The notes beneath the pieces were generated by a model, which ran no database searches, was not told the DNA's origin, and saw only the letters and a program-made list of their open reading frames with translations. A program made the position numbers and the translations under genes. From contig JBNFNA010000002.1 of NCBI GenBank assembly GCA_049941595.1, positions 186,001-250,000 on the forward strand: a stretch of DNA of 64,000 bases. Reading direction: 5' to 3'. Position 1 is the stretch's first letter; each line of letters opens with the position of its first letter. Below, piece after piece: positions 15,883 to 25,261 of this stretch. The stretch is from Pasteurella sp049941595 (GTDB lineage: Bacteria > Pseudomonadota > Gammaproteobacteria > Enterobacterales > Pasteurellaceae).

Positions 15883-18447
15883 TTAATATTAAGTACGCTA
15901 CTTACTGTTTTCTTACTCGGCTGTATCGCTGCGGGTGCTGTCTATCTTTATTTAAAACAAGGCTTACCTGATGTAGAAAGCTTAAAAACGGTTGAACTCC
16001 AGCAGCCTATGCAAATTTATACGGCTGACGGGAAATTAATTGGCGAAGTGGGCGAACAGCGCCGTATTCCAGTGCCTTTGGATAAAATTCCGCAAAAAAT
16101 CATTGATGCTGTACTTGCGACTGAAGATGCTCGCTTTTATCACCACCACGGTGTTGACCCAATCGGGATTGCGCGTGCAATTAAAGTGGCAATTAGCAAA
16201 GGTGGGGCATCTCAAGGGGCGAGTACAATCACCCAACAATTAGCAAGAAACTTCTTCTTAACACCTGAAAAATCCATCGAACGTAAAGCTAAAGAGGCTA
16301 TTCTTGCCATTGATATTGAAAACACATTAACCAAGAATGAAATTTTAGAACTTTACTTAAACAAAATTTATTTAGGCTACCGTTCTTATGGCGTGGCTGC
16401 TGCGGCAAAAACTTATTTTGGTAAAGAACTCGACCAGCTTACATTGTCTGAAATTGCAATTATTGCTGGCTTGCCAAAAGCCCCTTCGACAATGAACCCG
16501 CTTTATTCGATCAAACGTGCAGAAGAGCGTCGTAACGTAGTATTAGGTCGAATGTTAACAACCAAATACATCACTCAAGAAGAACACGATGCCGCAATTA
16601 AAGAACCGATCGTAGCCCGTTATCACGGGGCGCAAATTGATTTTCGTGCAGAATATGTGACCGAAATGGTGCGCCAAGAAATGGTCAGACGCTTTGGCGA
16701 AGAAAAAGCCTATACGAGCGGATTTAAAGTTTATACAACCGTACTTTCTAAAGACCAAGAAGAAGCGCAAATTGCCTTACGTAACAACTTAATTGATTAC
16801 GATATGCGGCACGGCTATCGTGGTGGTGCGCCACTTTGGAAAAAAGGTGAAGCCGAATGGGATCAAGATCGTATTCTCGGCTTTTTGAAAAAATTACCAA
16901 ATTCTGCACCGCTCTTTCCAGCAGCTGTACTTAGCGTAGGCAAAAATGGCGCTGAATTGCTACTAGCTTCAGGTGAGAAAATGACTTTAGCCCCTGCGGG
17001 AATGCGTTGGGCGGGCAAAAACCCTGTGAAAGTTGGCGATCAAATTTGGATTCGTCAAAATAGCAAAAATGAATGGGTATTAGGGCAAATTCCTGAAGCT
17101 AACTCCGCACTGATTTCACTAAACAGTGACAATGGTGCGATTGAAGCATTAGTAGGTGGATTTAGCTTTGAACAAAGTAAGTTTAACCGCGCAACACAAT
17201 CGTTAGTTCAAGTCGGATCTTCAATCAAACCGTTCATTTATGCGGCGGCATTAGAAAAAGGGTTAACCTTATCAAGCGTGTTACAAGACTCGCCTTTAGT
17301 AGTGCAAAAACCGGGACAAAAAGCGTGGACACCGAAAAACTCGCCAAACCGTTTTGACGGTCCAATGCGTTTACGTGTGGGCTTAGGCTTATCTAAAAAT
17401 ATGATTGCAATCCGTGCAATGCAAATGGCAGGGATTGAATATACAGCAGAATTTTTACAACGTTTTGGCTTCAAACGCGACCAATATTTTGCCAGTGAAG
17501 CCCTTGCATTAGGTGCTGCATCATTCACACCACTTGAGATGGCACGAGGCTATGCAGTATTTGATAACGGCGGTTTCTTAATTGATCCTTTTATCATTAA
17601 CCGAATTTTAGATAACACAGGTAAAGAAATTTTCTTAGCAAATCCGAAAATTGCTTGTATTACTTGCCACGACATCCCTGTGCTTTATGGCGAAACGGAA
17701 AAACTTGATGGCTTTAAAAACTATGATTTAAGTCTAGCTGAAAATACCAATACGGGGGATGCCGTTCTCAGTGCAGATGAAGAAGATGCAGAACAAATTG
17801 ATGTAGTGCCCGATATTCCAGATTTACAACCGCTAGAAACCAAACAGATTGATGAAAGCAATCTTGATTTTATGGCGGATGCAAAAACTGAAAACTCACA
17901 AACCCAATACGCACCTCGTGTTATTAGCGGTGAACTTGCGTTCTTAATCAGAAGCGCATTAACTTCTGCGGTGTATGGTGAAGCGGGTCAAAGCTGGGTA
18001 GGCACGAGCTGGCGTATGTCAAAAGAGTTTAAACGCCAAGATATTGGTGGTAAAACAGGGACAACCAACAATGCAAAAGTGGCGTGGTATGCGGGTTTTG
18101 GTGCAAACCTCACAACCGCAGTTTATGTGGGCTTTGACGATAATAAACGTAACTTAGGTCGTGGTGAAGCTGGGGCAAAGACGGCAATGCCTGCGTGGAT
18201 TGCTTATATGAAAAAAGCTTTATCAGATATTCCTGAACGCAAACTCGACTTACCTCCTAATATCATTGAGAAAGCCATTGATAGACGTTCGGGCTTGCTT
18301 TCAAACAGTGGTGGACGTGTAGAATATTTCATTAAAGGCACAGAGCCGAAACGCGCTTATGTGGAAGAACGTGGATACTATGTTCCACCTGAATTACAAG
18401 GCAGCCCAGGCAACCCTGTGACTGGCGAATATCAAGAATTATTCTAA
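15868..18447 (+). CDS. mrcA: Penicillin-binding protein 1A
   Basis: Bifunctional class A peptidoglycan synthase at the inner membrane. The 859 residues comprise a short N-terminal membrane anchor (LILSTLLTVFLLGCIAAGAV), a glycosyltransferase domain (EDARFYHHHGVD and GASTITQQLARN, residues about 88-130), an OB-like domain, and a transpeptidase with SxxK (GSSIK, near residue 453), SxN (LSKNM) and KTG (GGKTGTTN). An acidic insert near residues 630-680 contains CITCHD, which is the Cys pair typical of this PBP and not a haem site. The gene is divergent from comA and named ponA in H. influenzae. Confidence 0.97.
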   Translation: MRIAKLILSTLLTVFLLGCIAAGAVYLYLKQGLPDVESLKTVELQQPMQIYTADGKLIGEVGEQRRIPVPLDKIPQKIIDAVLATEDARFYHHHGVDPIGIARAIKVAISKGGASQGASTITQQLARNFFLTPEKSIERKAKEAILAIDIENTLTKNEILELYLNKIYLGYRSYGVAAAAKTYFGKELDQLTLSEIAIIAGLPKAPSTMNPLYSIKRAEERRNVVLGRMLTTKYITQEEHDAAIKEPIVARYHGAQIDFRAEYVTEMVRQEMVRRFGEEKAYTSGFKVYTTVLSKDQEEAQIALRNNLIDYDMRHGYRGGAPLWKKGEAEWDQDRILGFLKKLPNSAPLFPAAVLSVGKNGAELLLASGEKMTLAPAGMRWAGKNPVKVGDQIWIRQNSKNEWVLGQIPEANSALISLNSDNGAIEALVGGFSFEQSKFNRATQSLVQVGSSIKPFIYAAALEKGLTLSSVLQDSPLVVQKPGQKAWTPKNSPNRFDGPMRLRVGLGLSKNMIAIRAMQMAGIEYTAEFLQRFGFKRDQYFASEALALGAASFTPLEMARGYAVFDNGGFLIDPFIINRILDNTGKEIFLANPKIACITCHDIPVLYGETEKLDGFKNYDLSLAENTNTGDAVLSADEEDAEQIDVVPDIPDLQPLETKQIDESNLDFMADAKTENSQTQYAPRVISGELAFLIRSALTSAVYGEAGQSWVGTSWRMSKEFKRQDIGGKTGTTNNAKVAWYAGFGANLTTAVYVGFDDNKRNLGRGEAGAKTAMPAWIAYMKKALSDIPERKLDLPPNIIEKAIDRRSGLLSNSGGRVEYFIKGTEPKRAYVEERGYYVPPELQGSPGNPVTGEYQELF

Positions 18448-18467
18448 AATTGACCGCACTTTCGCAA

Positions 18468-18504
18468 GGCACTATTCTTACAACATAGTGCCCTGCTTGT
18501 TTTT
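18468..18504 (+). terminator. Terminator after mrcA
   Basis: The 8-bp inverted repeat GGCACTAT / ATAGTGCC has a 9-base loop and is followed by CTGCTTGTTTTT. A reverse uptake signal (18453-18461) lies just ahead of it. Confidence 0.75.
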
Positions 18505-18623
18505 ACTGCCGATATCTTCCCTCATAACGCAATTAATACGGAATGAGCCCTTATCTTTAATAGCGATCCCAAAAAAATCCTCTATAATACGCTTTTATCA
18601 TTCTTAGTTTTAAAGGCGTTATT

Positions 18624-19469
18624 ATGCTTAGTTATCGTCACAGTTTTCACGCTGGCAACCACGCAGATGTGATCAAACACATCGTATTAATGTTAATTAT
18701 TGAAAGCCTCCAGCAAAAAGAGAAAGGATTTTATTATTTAGACACTCACGCTGGCGTTGGACGTTATCGCTTATTCAGTGAAGAAGCGGAAAAAACAGCA
18801 GAATTTGAAGAAGGAATTGGACGCCTTTGGGATCGTGATGATTTACCAGAAGAAGTCGCTCGCTACATTAAACTCATCAAAAAATTCAATTATGGTGGCA
18901 AAGAGCTTCGCTATTATGCAGGTTCACCACTCATCGCTGCAACAATGTTACGCCCACAAGATCGTGCATTGCTGACCGAGTTACACCCAAGCGACTTCCC
19001 TTTATTGCGTAATAATTTCAAAGAATTTGAGAATGTCACGACTAAACGTGATAACGGTTTTGTTCAAGTAAAAGCCACGCTACCACCGAAAGAACGTCGT
19101 GGCTTAGTGCTTATCGATCCGCCTTACGAGCTGAAAGAAGACTATGATCTCGTGGCCAATGCGATCGAAGAAGGCTATAAACGTTTTGCAACGGGTGTCT
19201 ATGCGATTTGGTATCCGGTTGTATTACGCCAACAAATTAAACGTATGGTGAGAAATTTAGAAAATACGGGAATCCGTAAAATTCTACAAATTGAATTAGC
19301 CGTACGCCCAGATTCAGATCAACGTGGTATGACTGCAAGTGGAATGATCGTGATTAATCCACCTTGGACACTTGAACAGCAAATGAAAAAAATTCTGCCT
19401 TATTTAACTGAAACCCTTGTGCCAGAAGGAACGGGGAGTTGGTCTGTAAATTGGATTACACCAGAATAA
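18624..19469 (+). CDS. rlmJ: 23S rRNA (adenine-2030 N6) methyltransferase RlmJ
   Basis: Methylates A2030 of 23S rRNA. The 281-residue protein starts with the RlmJ signature MLSYRHSFHAGNHADVIKH and has the N6-adenine methyltransferase catalytic motif DPPY (VLIDPPYELKEDYD). E. coli rlmJ (yhiR) was named comJ in H. influenzae-type work because mutants cannot use DNA as a nutrient. It is followed by gor as in E. coli (rlmJ-gor). Ribosome-binding site is weak (AAAGGCG). Confidence 0.95.
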   Translation: MLSYRHSFHAGNHADVIKHIVLMLIIESLQQKEKGFYYLDTHAGVGRYRLFSEEAEKTAEFEEGIGRLWDRDDLPEEVARYIKLIKKFNYGGKELRYYAGSPLIAATMLRPQDRALLTELHPSDFPLLRNNFKEFENVTTKRDNGFVQVKATLPPKERRGLVLIDPPYELKEDYDLVANAIEEGYKRFATGVYAIWYPVVLRQQIKRMVRNLENTGIRKILQIELAVRPDSDQRGMTASGMIVINPPWTLEQQMKKILPYLTETLVPEGTGSWSVNWITPE

Positions 19470-19573
19470 GCAATTACCAATCGAACCGATATACAATGCC
19501 TCTTTGCGTTGTATATTGTTATTCTGCACAATAGATAAATTTATCGTAACCACTTATTAGAAGGAATCGAACG

Positions 19574-20929
19574 ATGACCAAACATTATGATTATATTGCT
19601 ATCGGGGGCGGTAGCGGTGGTATAGCCTCAATTAACCGTGCGGCAAGCTATGGCAAAAAATGTGCCATTATTGAAGCAAAACACCTAGGTGGTACTTGTG
19701 TTAACGTGGGATGTGTGCCGAAGAAAGTAATGTGGTACGGTGCGCAAATCGCAGAAGCGATCAACCTTTATGCGCCAGATTATGGCTTCGACATCCAAGT
19801 AAATAAATTTGATTACGCAAAATTAGTTGAAAGCCGTCAAGCGTATATCGGTCGTATTCATAATTCTTACAACAATGTATTAGCGAAAAATAATGTGGAT
19901 GTTATTCAAGGTTTCGCTAAATTTGTTAATGCCAATACTGTTGAAGTGAATGGCGAACACATTACTGCAGATCATATCTTGATCGCAACAGGTGGACGTC
20001 CAAGCCGTCCTGCGATTCCTGGTGCAGAATATGGTATTGATTCTGATGGCGTATTTACATTAACTGAATTGCCAAAACGCGTTGCCGTAGTGGGTGCTGG
20101 TTATATTGCCGTTGAGCTTGCTGGTGTAATGAATAGCTTTGGTGTTGAAACGCATTTATTCGTTCGTCAACACGCACCCTTACGTACTTTTGATCCATTA
20201 ATCGTAGATACATTATTAGAAGTGCTACAACAAGATGGTATTCAGTTACACACTAAAGCAATCCCACAAGAAGTGATTAAAAATGCAGATGGTTCATTAA
20301 CAATTAAATTGGAAGATGGCCGCACTCAAGAAGTGGATTGCTTGATTTGGGCAATTGGCCGTGAGCCGGCTACTGATGTTATCAATCTTGCTGCAACAGG
20401 TGTGAAAACGAATGAACGTGGTTTCATCAAAGTAGATAAATACCAAAACACTAACGTGAAAGGCATTTATGCAGTGGGTGATATCATTGAAGGCGGTATT
20501 GAATTAACGCCTGTGGCAGTTGCGGCAGGTCGTCGTCTTTCTGAACGTTTATTTAACAATAAGCCAAACGAGCATTTAGACTACAACTTAGTGCCAACGG
20601 TGGTATTTAGCCATCCACCAATTGGTACGATCGGCTTAACTGAACCAAAAGCGATTGAGCAATATGGAGAAGAAAATGTGAAAGTGTATAAATCGTCTTT
20701 CACTCCGATGTACAGTGCGGTAACGCAACATCGTCAACCTTGCCGTATGAAGCTCGTTTGTGTTGGTAAAGAAGAGAAAATCGTGGGTTTACACGGCATT
20801 GGTTTTGGTGTTGATGAAATGATCCAAGGCTTTGCAGTTGCAATCAAAATGGGTGCAACAAAAGCAGATTTTGATAACACTGTTGCAATCCACCCAACAG
20901 GTTCTGAAGAATTTGTAACAATGCGTTAA
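19574..20929 (+). CDS. gor: Glutathione reductase
   Basis: NADPH-dependent flavoenzyme that regenerates reduced glutathione. The 451-residue protein shows the FAD-binding GGGSGGIASINRA near the N-terminus, the redox-active disulphide GGTCVNVGCVPKK (Cys about 42 and 47), the NADPH fold GAGYIAVELAGVMN, and the C-terminal catalytic His in HPTGSEEFVTMR. Preceded by a ribosome-binding site (AGAAGGAATC). Order rlmJ-gor is as in E. coli. Confidence 0.97.
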   Translation: MTKHYDYIAIGGGSGGIASINRAASYGKKCAIIEAKHLGGTCVNVGCVPKKVMWYGAQIAEAINLYAPDYGFDIQVNKFDYAKLVESRQAYIGRIHNSYNNVLAKNNVDVIQGFAKFVNANTVEVNGEHITADHILIATGGRPSRPAIPGAEYGIDSDGVFTLTELPKRVAVVGAGYIAVELAGVMNSFGVETHLFVRQHAPLRTFDPLIVDTLLEVLQQDGIQLHTKAIPQEVIKNADGSLTIKLEDGRTQEVDCLIWAIGREPATDVINLAATGVKTNERGFIKVDKYQNTNVKGIYAVGDIIEGGIELTPVAVAAGRRLSERLFNNKPNEHLDYNLVPTVVFSHPPIGTIGLTEPKAIEQYGEENVKVYKSSFTPMYSAVTQHRQPCRMKLVCVGKEEKIVGLHGIGFGVDEMIQGFAVAIKMGATKADFDNTVAIHPTGSEEFVTMR

Positions 20930-20942
20930 TCGTAACAACAAA

Positions 20943-20967
20943 AAAGGCGGTTTCAAGCACCGCCTTT
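20943..20967. terminator. Bidirectional terminator between gor and tdk
   Basis: The 9-bp stem AAAGGCGGT / ACCGCCTTT has a 7-base loop with A- and T-rich flanks. A reverse uptake signal follows at 20992-21000. Confidence 0.85.
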
Positions 20968-21020
20968 CTCATTAAAACTTTTCAGAAATTGACCGCACTT
21001 TTGTGCAGTCTAGCTTCAAC

Positions 21021-21599
21021 TTAAGGTGCAATTTTCTCTTTATAATGTAAGCGACATACCGACATATAAGTGTCGTTACCCCCAATTTGAATTTGTGCAC
21101 CATCTCGCACTACGTCACCATTCTCATTTAAACGTAAAACGAAGTTAGCTTTGCGCCCGCAATAACAAATCGTTTTGAGTTCTTCCAATTGATCTGCCCA
21201 AGCAAGCAAATATTTACTGCCTTCAAAAAGTTCCGCTTGGAAATCAGTGCGTAAACCATAACACAACACTGGAATATGTAATTTATCCACAACTTCGCTC
21301 AATTGATAAACCTGTTCTTTAGTGAGAAATTGTGCTTCATCAACTAAAATACAATGTAAGGTTTGCTGCTTAATATGTTCAGAAATGGCATCAAATAAGT
21401 TGGTTTCTTTATGGAAAAGATGGGCATCTTGACTAATCCCAATACGAGAGGTCACTTTTCCCACACCAAAGCGATTGTCGATGGCGGCAGTATAAACTAA
21501 GGTGTTCATATGACGTTCTTGATAGTTATAGGAAGATTGCAATAAGGTGGTCGACTTCCCTGCGTTCATTGTTGAATAATAAAAATAAAGTTTTGCCAT
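21021..21599 (-). CDS. tdk: Thymidine kinase
   Basis: Phosphorylates thymidine to dTMP in the salvage pathway. The 192-residue protein is a type II kinase: P-loop STMNAGKSTTLLQ (residues 9-21), Walker B LVDEAQFL, and a C-terminal zinc-binding lasso with Cys at CYCGRKA and CRLHY. Its start is 2 bases from the stop of the small membrane protein upstream. Confidence 0.96.
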   Translation of the reverse strand: MAKLYFYYSTMNAGKSTTLLQSSYNYQERHMNTLVYTAAIDNRFGVGKVTSRIGISQDAHLFHKETNLFDAISEHIKQQTLHCILVDEAQFLTKEQVYQLSEVVDKLHIPVLCYGLRTDFQAELFEGSKYLLAWADQLEELKTICYCGRKANFVLRLNENGDVVRDGAQIQIGGNDTYMSVCRLHYKEKIAP

Positions 21600-21600
21600 A

Positions 21601-21837
21601 TTATTTCAGCACCCATTTCCAAAAATAATAAAAAATTACCCCCATCAATGGCGGTAATGCAGCTAACATTAAAATCCCAAATGTTGTACCACCACCAACT
21701 AAACCGCCTGCCAGAGTCAAATAGTCAATTAATTCCTCTGTGGGCAGCATAAAAATAAAAATGGCAATCGCAATTAACATTAATACGCAGCCAACGCCTG
21801 CTGCACGCATTGTTTTAATTTTTAGTTGGTCACTCAT
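21601..21837 (-). CDS. Small membrane protein of unknown function
   Basis: A 78-residue protein with a short polar N-terminus (MSDQLKIKTM) and two or three membrane segments: GVGCVLMLIAIAIFIFMLP, then LTLAGGLVGGGTTFGILMLA and PPLMGVIFYYFWKW. I do not recognise the family. It lies between tsaD and tdk on the same strand; its stop is one base from the tdk start, so it is part of that operon. Confidence 0.7.
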   Translation of the reverse strand: MSDQLKIKTMRAAGVGCVLMLIAIAIFIFMLPTEELIDYLTLAGGLVGGGTTFGILMLAALPPLMGVIFYYFWKWVLK

Positions 21838-21850
21838 TTGTTCTTCCTTT

Positions 21851-22888
21851 TTAATTCTGGCTAATCGCAGAAAGTTCTGTCATCGCCCAACGGGGTTTCA
21901 CTTGAATAGAAAGTGATTGGCTCTCACCTTGTTTTAAACGTAAGAAACCCGTATAGGCAATCATTGCACCATTATCGGTACAAAATTGCGGTTGAGGATA
22001 AAACACTTCCCCTTTTAATTGTTGCATTAACTGCGCAAGATCGTGGCGAAGTTGTTTATTTGCACTCACTCCACCTGCAATGACTAAACGTTTAAAGCCC
22101 GTTTCTTTTAATGCACGACGGCATTTAATTGCCAAGGTTTCCACCACAGCCTGCTGGAAAGCATAAGCGATATCCGCTTTAGTTTGCTCGGTTAGCTCGC
22201 CTTCTTCTTTGATCGCTTGATTGATCGTATTAGCCGCAAAGGTTTTTAAACCTGAGAAGCTAAAATCTAATCCCGGACGATCCGTCATTGGTCGTGGGAA
22301 CGTAAAACGATCAGGATCGCCTTTTTCAGCTAAACGTGAAAGTGCAGCGCCACCTGGGTAATCTAGCCCCAATAATTTGGCAGTTTTATCGAATGCCTCA
22401 CCCGCCGCATCATCAATTGACTCACCTAATAATGCATATTGACCCACCCCATCTACACGCACTAATTGAGTGTGTCCGCCAGAAACTAATAACGCAACAA
22501 AGGGAAATTCAGGCGGATTATCTTCAAGCATTGGCGCAAGTAAATGCCCTTCCATATGATGTACGCCGATCGCTGGCACATTCCAAGCATAAGCTAAGGA
22601 TCTTGCGATCGTGGATCCCACTAATAATGCTCCTACAAGTCCTGGGCCTGATGTATAAGCGATCCCATCAATATCTTCTGGTTTTAAGTTCGCTTCTGCT
22701 AATGCTGCTTGGATCAAAGGTGCGGTTTTACGGATATGATCGCGCGACGCTAATTCAGGCACAACACCGCCGTAATCAGCGTGCAATGCAATTTGGGTAT
22801 AAAGTTGGTTAGCGACTAATCCTTTGTCCTCATCATAAATCGCTACACCTGTTTCATCACAAGATGTTTCAATGCCTAACACTCGCAT
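21851..22888 (-). CDS. tsaD: tRNA threonylcarbamoyladenosine transferase TsaD
   Basis: Transfers threonylcarbamoyl to A37 of tRNAs reading ANN codons, working with TsaB and TsaE. The 345 residues show the ASKHA fold start (MRVLGIETSCDETGVAIYD), the metal-binding HHMEGH (about residue 110) and phosphate loops (VSGGHTQLV, IAGGVSANKQLR). It is divergent from rpsU, the common arrangement in gammaproteobacteria. Confidence 0.97.
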   Translation of the reverse strand: MRVLGIETSCDETGVAIYDEDKGLVANQLYTQIALHADYGGVVPELASRDHIRKTAPLIQAALAEANLKPEDIDGIAYTSGPGLVGALLVGSTIARSLAYAWNVPAIGVHHMEGHLLAPMLEDNPPEFPFVALLVSGGHTQLVRVDGVGQYALLGESIDDAAGEAFDKTAKLLGLDYPGGAALSRLAEKGDPDRFTFPRPMTDRPGLDFSFSGLKTFAANTINQAIKEEGELTEQTKADIAYAFQQAVVETLAIKCRRALKETGFKRLVIAGGVSANKQLRHDLAQLMQQLKGEVFYPQPQFCTDNGAMIAYTGFLRLKQGESQSLSIQVKPRWAMTELSAISQN

Positions 22889-22989
22889 TTTGTATTCCTT
22901 TCAATTATCTTTGGCGCAAGATTTTACCTTGTTTAATACGCTTTAACCAGTTTGACACATCATTTTTGCACAAAAGATCAAACTTCCCT

Positions 22990-23018
22990 TTGCTTTTAAG
23001 TGAAAAGTAGATTAAAAT
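22990..23018 (+). promoter_or_regulatory. Putative rpsU-dnaG-rpoD promoter
   Basis: TTGCTT and TAAAAT are separated by exactly 17 bases, in the gap between divergent tsaD and rpsU, about 87 bases upstream of the rpsU ATG. A fair sigma-70 match chosen by eye. Confidence 0.5.
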
Positions 23019-23104
23019 TGCGACCTTTATTGAATAAGCCGTTTATTCCAAACGGTAAGATAAATTAGCAATTGCAAAATTAATTCCATTGAGGTGATTG
23101 GCTT

Positions 23105-23320
23105 ATGCCTGTAATTAAAGTACGTGAAAACGAATCATTTGACGTTGCATTACGTCGTTTTAAACGCTCTTGCGAAAAAGCTGGTATCTTAGCAGAAGTT
23201 CGCAGCCGTGAGTTCTACGAGAAACCAACAACTATCCGTAAACGCGAAAACGCAACTCGTGCTAAACGTCACGCTAAACGTGTAGCTCGTGAGAATGCAC
23301 GTAACACACGTTTATACTAA
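23105..23320 (+). CDS. rpsU: 30S ribosomal protein S21
   Basis: Basic 71-residue protein ([20 protein letters not shown]) that helps the 30S subunit engage messages. First gene of the macromolecular-synthesis operon rpsU-dnaG-rpoD; preceded by GAGGTGATTGGCTT as ribosome-binding region. Confidence 0.98.
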
Positions 23321-23352
23321 TACTAAATAAAGTATTTTTAACTCGAGTTATA

Positions 23353-23386
23353 CAAAACCGTGAAACCAATAGGTATCACGGTTTTG
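23353..23386 (+). terminator. Attenuator between rpsU and dnaG
   Basis: The stem CAAAACCGTGA / TCACGGTTTTG (11 bp) encloses a 12-base loop in the rpsU-dnaG gap. E. coli has a partial terminator at the same place that lowers dnaG expression relative to rpsU; the same role is inferred here. Confidence 0.75.
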
Positions 23387-23437
23387 TTTCATTCAATCAG
23401 CTCCATTTTTTAATCTCAAACTAAGGGCATATACTTG

Positions 23438-25186
23438 ATGAAAGGCTCAATTCCACGCACATTTATTGATGATCTGTTAGCCAAGACAGATATTGTGGAG
23501 CTTGTCAATTCAAGAGTAAAGCTCAAAAAAGCCGGGAGAGATTATCAAGCTTGCTGCCCTTTTCATCACGAAAAAACCCCTTCGTTCACTGTTAGTCAAA
23601 AAAAACAGTTTTATCATTGCTTCGGCTGTGGCGCACACGGTAATGCGATTTCGTTCTTAATGGAATACGATAAATTAGAGTTTATCGAAGCCATAGAAGA
23701 GCTTGCTGGTATGCTCGGTTTAGAAATTCCGCGTGAAAATAAACCGTACTTTAATGGTAAGCAAATCAATTACCAAACTAAGCGTAACTTGTATGAACTA
23801 ATGCAAGACATTGCACAGTTCTATCAACAACAGTTGGCGCAACATATCCCAGCACAAAGCTATTTACAACAACGTGGGCTTTCAGCCGAAATCATCTCGC
23901 GTTTCCAAATTGGTTTTGTGCCGAATAGTTTTGATGCGGTGTTACAACACTTTGGTAAAACAAAAGAAGATCAACAAAAATTGTTCGATCTCGGTATGCT
24001 ATCACGTAACGAACAGGGGAAAATCTACGATCGTTTTCGTCATCGTATTATGTTCCCAATTCGTGATCGTCGTGGACGCACAATTGCATTTGGTGGACGC
24101 GTATTAGGTGATGAAAAACCGAAATATTTAAACTCTCCAGAAACCGCAACTTATCACAAAGGGAACGAACTTTACGGTTTGTACGAAGCCTTACAGGCCA
24201 ATGAAACACCTGAAATGTTACTGGTGGTTGAAGGTTATATGGACGTAGTGGCGTTAGCTCAATTTGGCGTTGATTATGCAGTTGCCTCTCTGGGTACTGC
24301 AACAACAGCAGAACAAATCCAGCTACTCTTTCGCTCAACAGAGCAAGCGATTTGTTGCTATGATGGTGACCGTGCGGGACGTGAAGCCGCTTGGCGCGCA
24401 TTTGAAAATGCCTTGCCTTACTTAGAAGACGGAAGACAACTGAAATTTATTTTCCTCCCCGATGGCGAAGATCCTGATTCATTTATTCGCCAATATGGAA
24501 AAGCAAGTTTTGAAGAATATATTCAAAAAGCGCAATCGCTAAGTGAATTTTTATTCTCAAGCCTTGCGCCACAAGTGGATTTTTCCACCAAAGAAGGCAA
24601 AACAAAATTAGCCGCACTTGCCGTCCCGTTAATTAAAAAGATCCCTGGCGATATGTTACGCCTTTCTTTGCGTAATACATTGGCACAAAAATTGGGTATT
24701 TTGGATCAAGCACAACTAGAAAACTTGATCCCAACTTACTCGGAAATAAAAAGTTCTCCACAACCACAAACGGTGAAAAGAACGCCAATGCGTGTACTCA
24801 TCGCATTGTTATTACAAAATCCAGAACTCGCACAACTTGTACCAAACCTTTCACCATTGCGTGCCTTAAATGAGTCTGGATTAGATTTATTCGAAAAATT
24901 GACCGCACTTTGCCAAGAAAAAATAGGGATTACTACAGGACAAATACTGGAATACTGGCGAGATAGCGAATATAGCAAAGCTCTTGAAATTTTAGCAATG
25001 TGGGATCATTTAGTCGAAGAAGAGCAAATTGAAGAAACTTTTAAAGCAACCCTACGCCATTTTTACTTTCAATTGGTAGAACGTGAAATTGATTCACTTA
25101 TCGCTAAAGATCGTGCCGAAGGGTTAAGCGTCAGTGAACGGCAAAAGCTCACTCAATTATTACTGAAAAAACAACAAAAGGCATAG
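23438..25186 (+). CDS. dnaG: DNA primase
   Basis: Synthesises RNA primers for replication. The 582-residue protein has the N-terminal zinc ribbon (CCPFHHEKTPSF...YHCFGCGAHG, residues about 40-65), the RNA-polymerase core, the Toprim domain (VEGYMDVVAL, CYDGDRAGREAA) and a C-terminal DnaB-interaction domain. ATG 23438 is used; a TTG directly before it is less likely. An uptake signal (24902-24910) lies inside the gene. Confidence 0.97.
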   Translation: MKGSIPRTFIDDLLAKTDIVELVNSRVKLKKAGRDYQACCPFHHEKTPSFTVSQKKQFYHCFGCGAHGNAISFLMEYDKLEFIEAIEELAGMLGLEIPRENKPYFNGKQINYQTKRNLYELMQDIAQFYQQQLAQHIPAQSYLQQRGLSAEIISRFQIGFVPNSFDAVLQHFGKTKEDQQKLFDLGMLSRNEQGKIYDRFRHRIMFPIRDRRGRTIAFGGRVLGDEKPKYLNSPETATYHKGNELYGLYEALQANETPEMLLVVEGYMDVVALAQFGVDYAVASLGTATTAEQIQLLFRSTEQAICCYDGDRAGREAAWRAFENALPYLEDGRQLKFIFLPDGEDPDSFIRQYGKASFEEYIQKAQSLSEFLFSSLAPQVDFSTKEGKTKLAALAVPLIKKIPGDMLRLSLRNTLAQKLGILDQAQLENLIPTYSEIKSSPQPQTVKRTPMRVLIALLLQNPELAQLVPNLSPLRALNESGLDLFEKLTALCQEKIGITTGQILEYWRDSEYSKALEILAMWDHLVEEEQIEETFKATLRHFYFQLVEREIDSLIAKDRAEGLSVSERQKLTQLLLKKQQKA

Positions 25187-25261
25187 TTAATCTACGATAA
25201 CAATGATAAAATCAATCGTATTTTATCTTCATAACTACTCAATCAAGGCGGATATTACATT

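Noticed and set aside
17652..17669. CxxCH haem-binding motif in PBP1A (CITCHD)
   Set aside because: Class A PBPs of this group carry a Cys pair at this point; nothing else suggests a c-type cytochrome.
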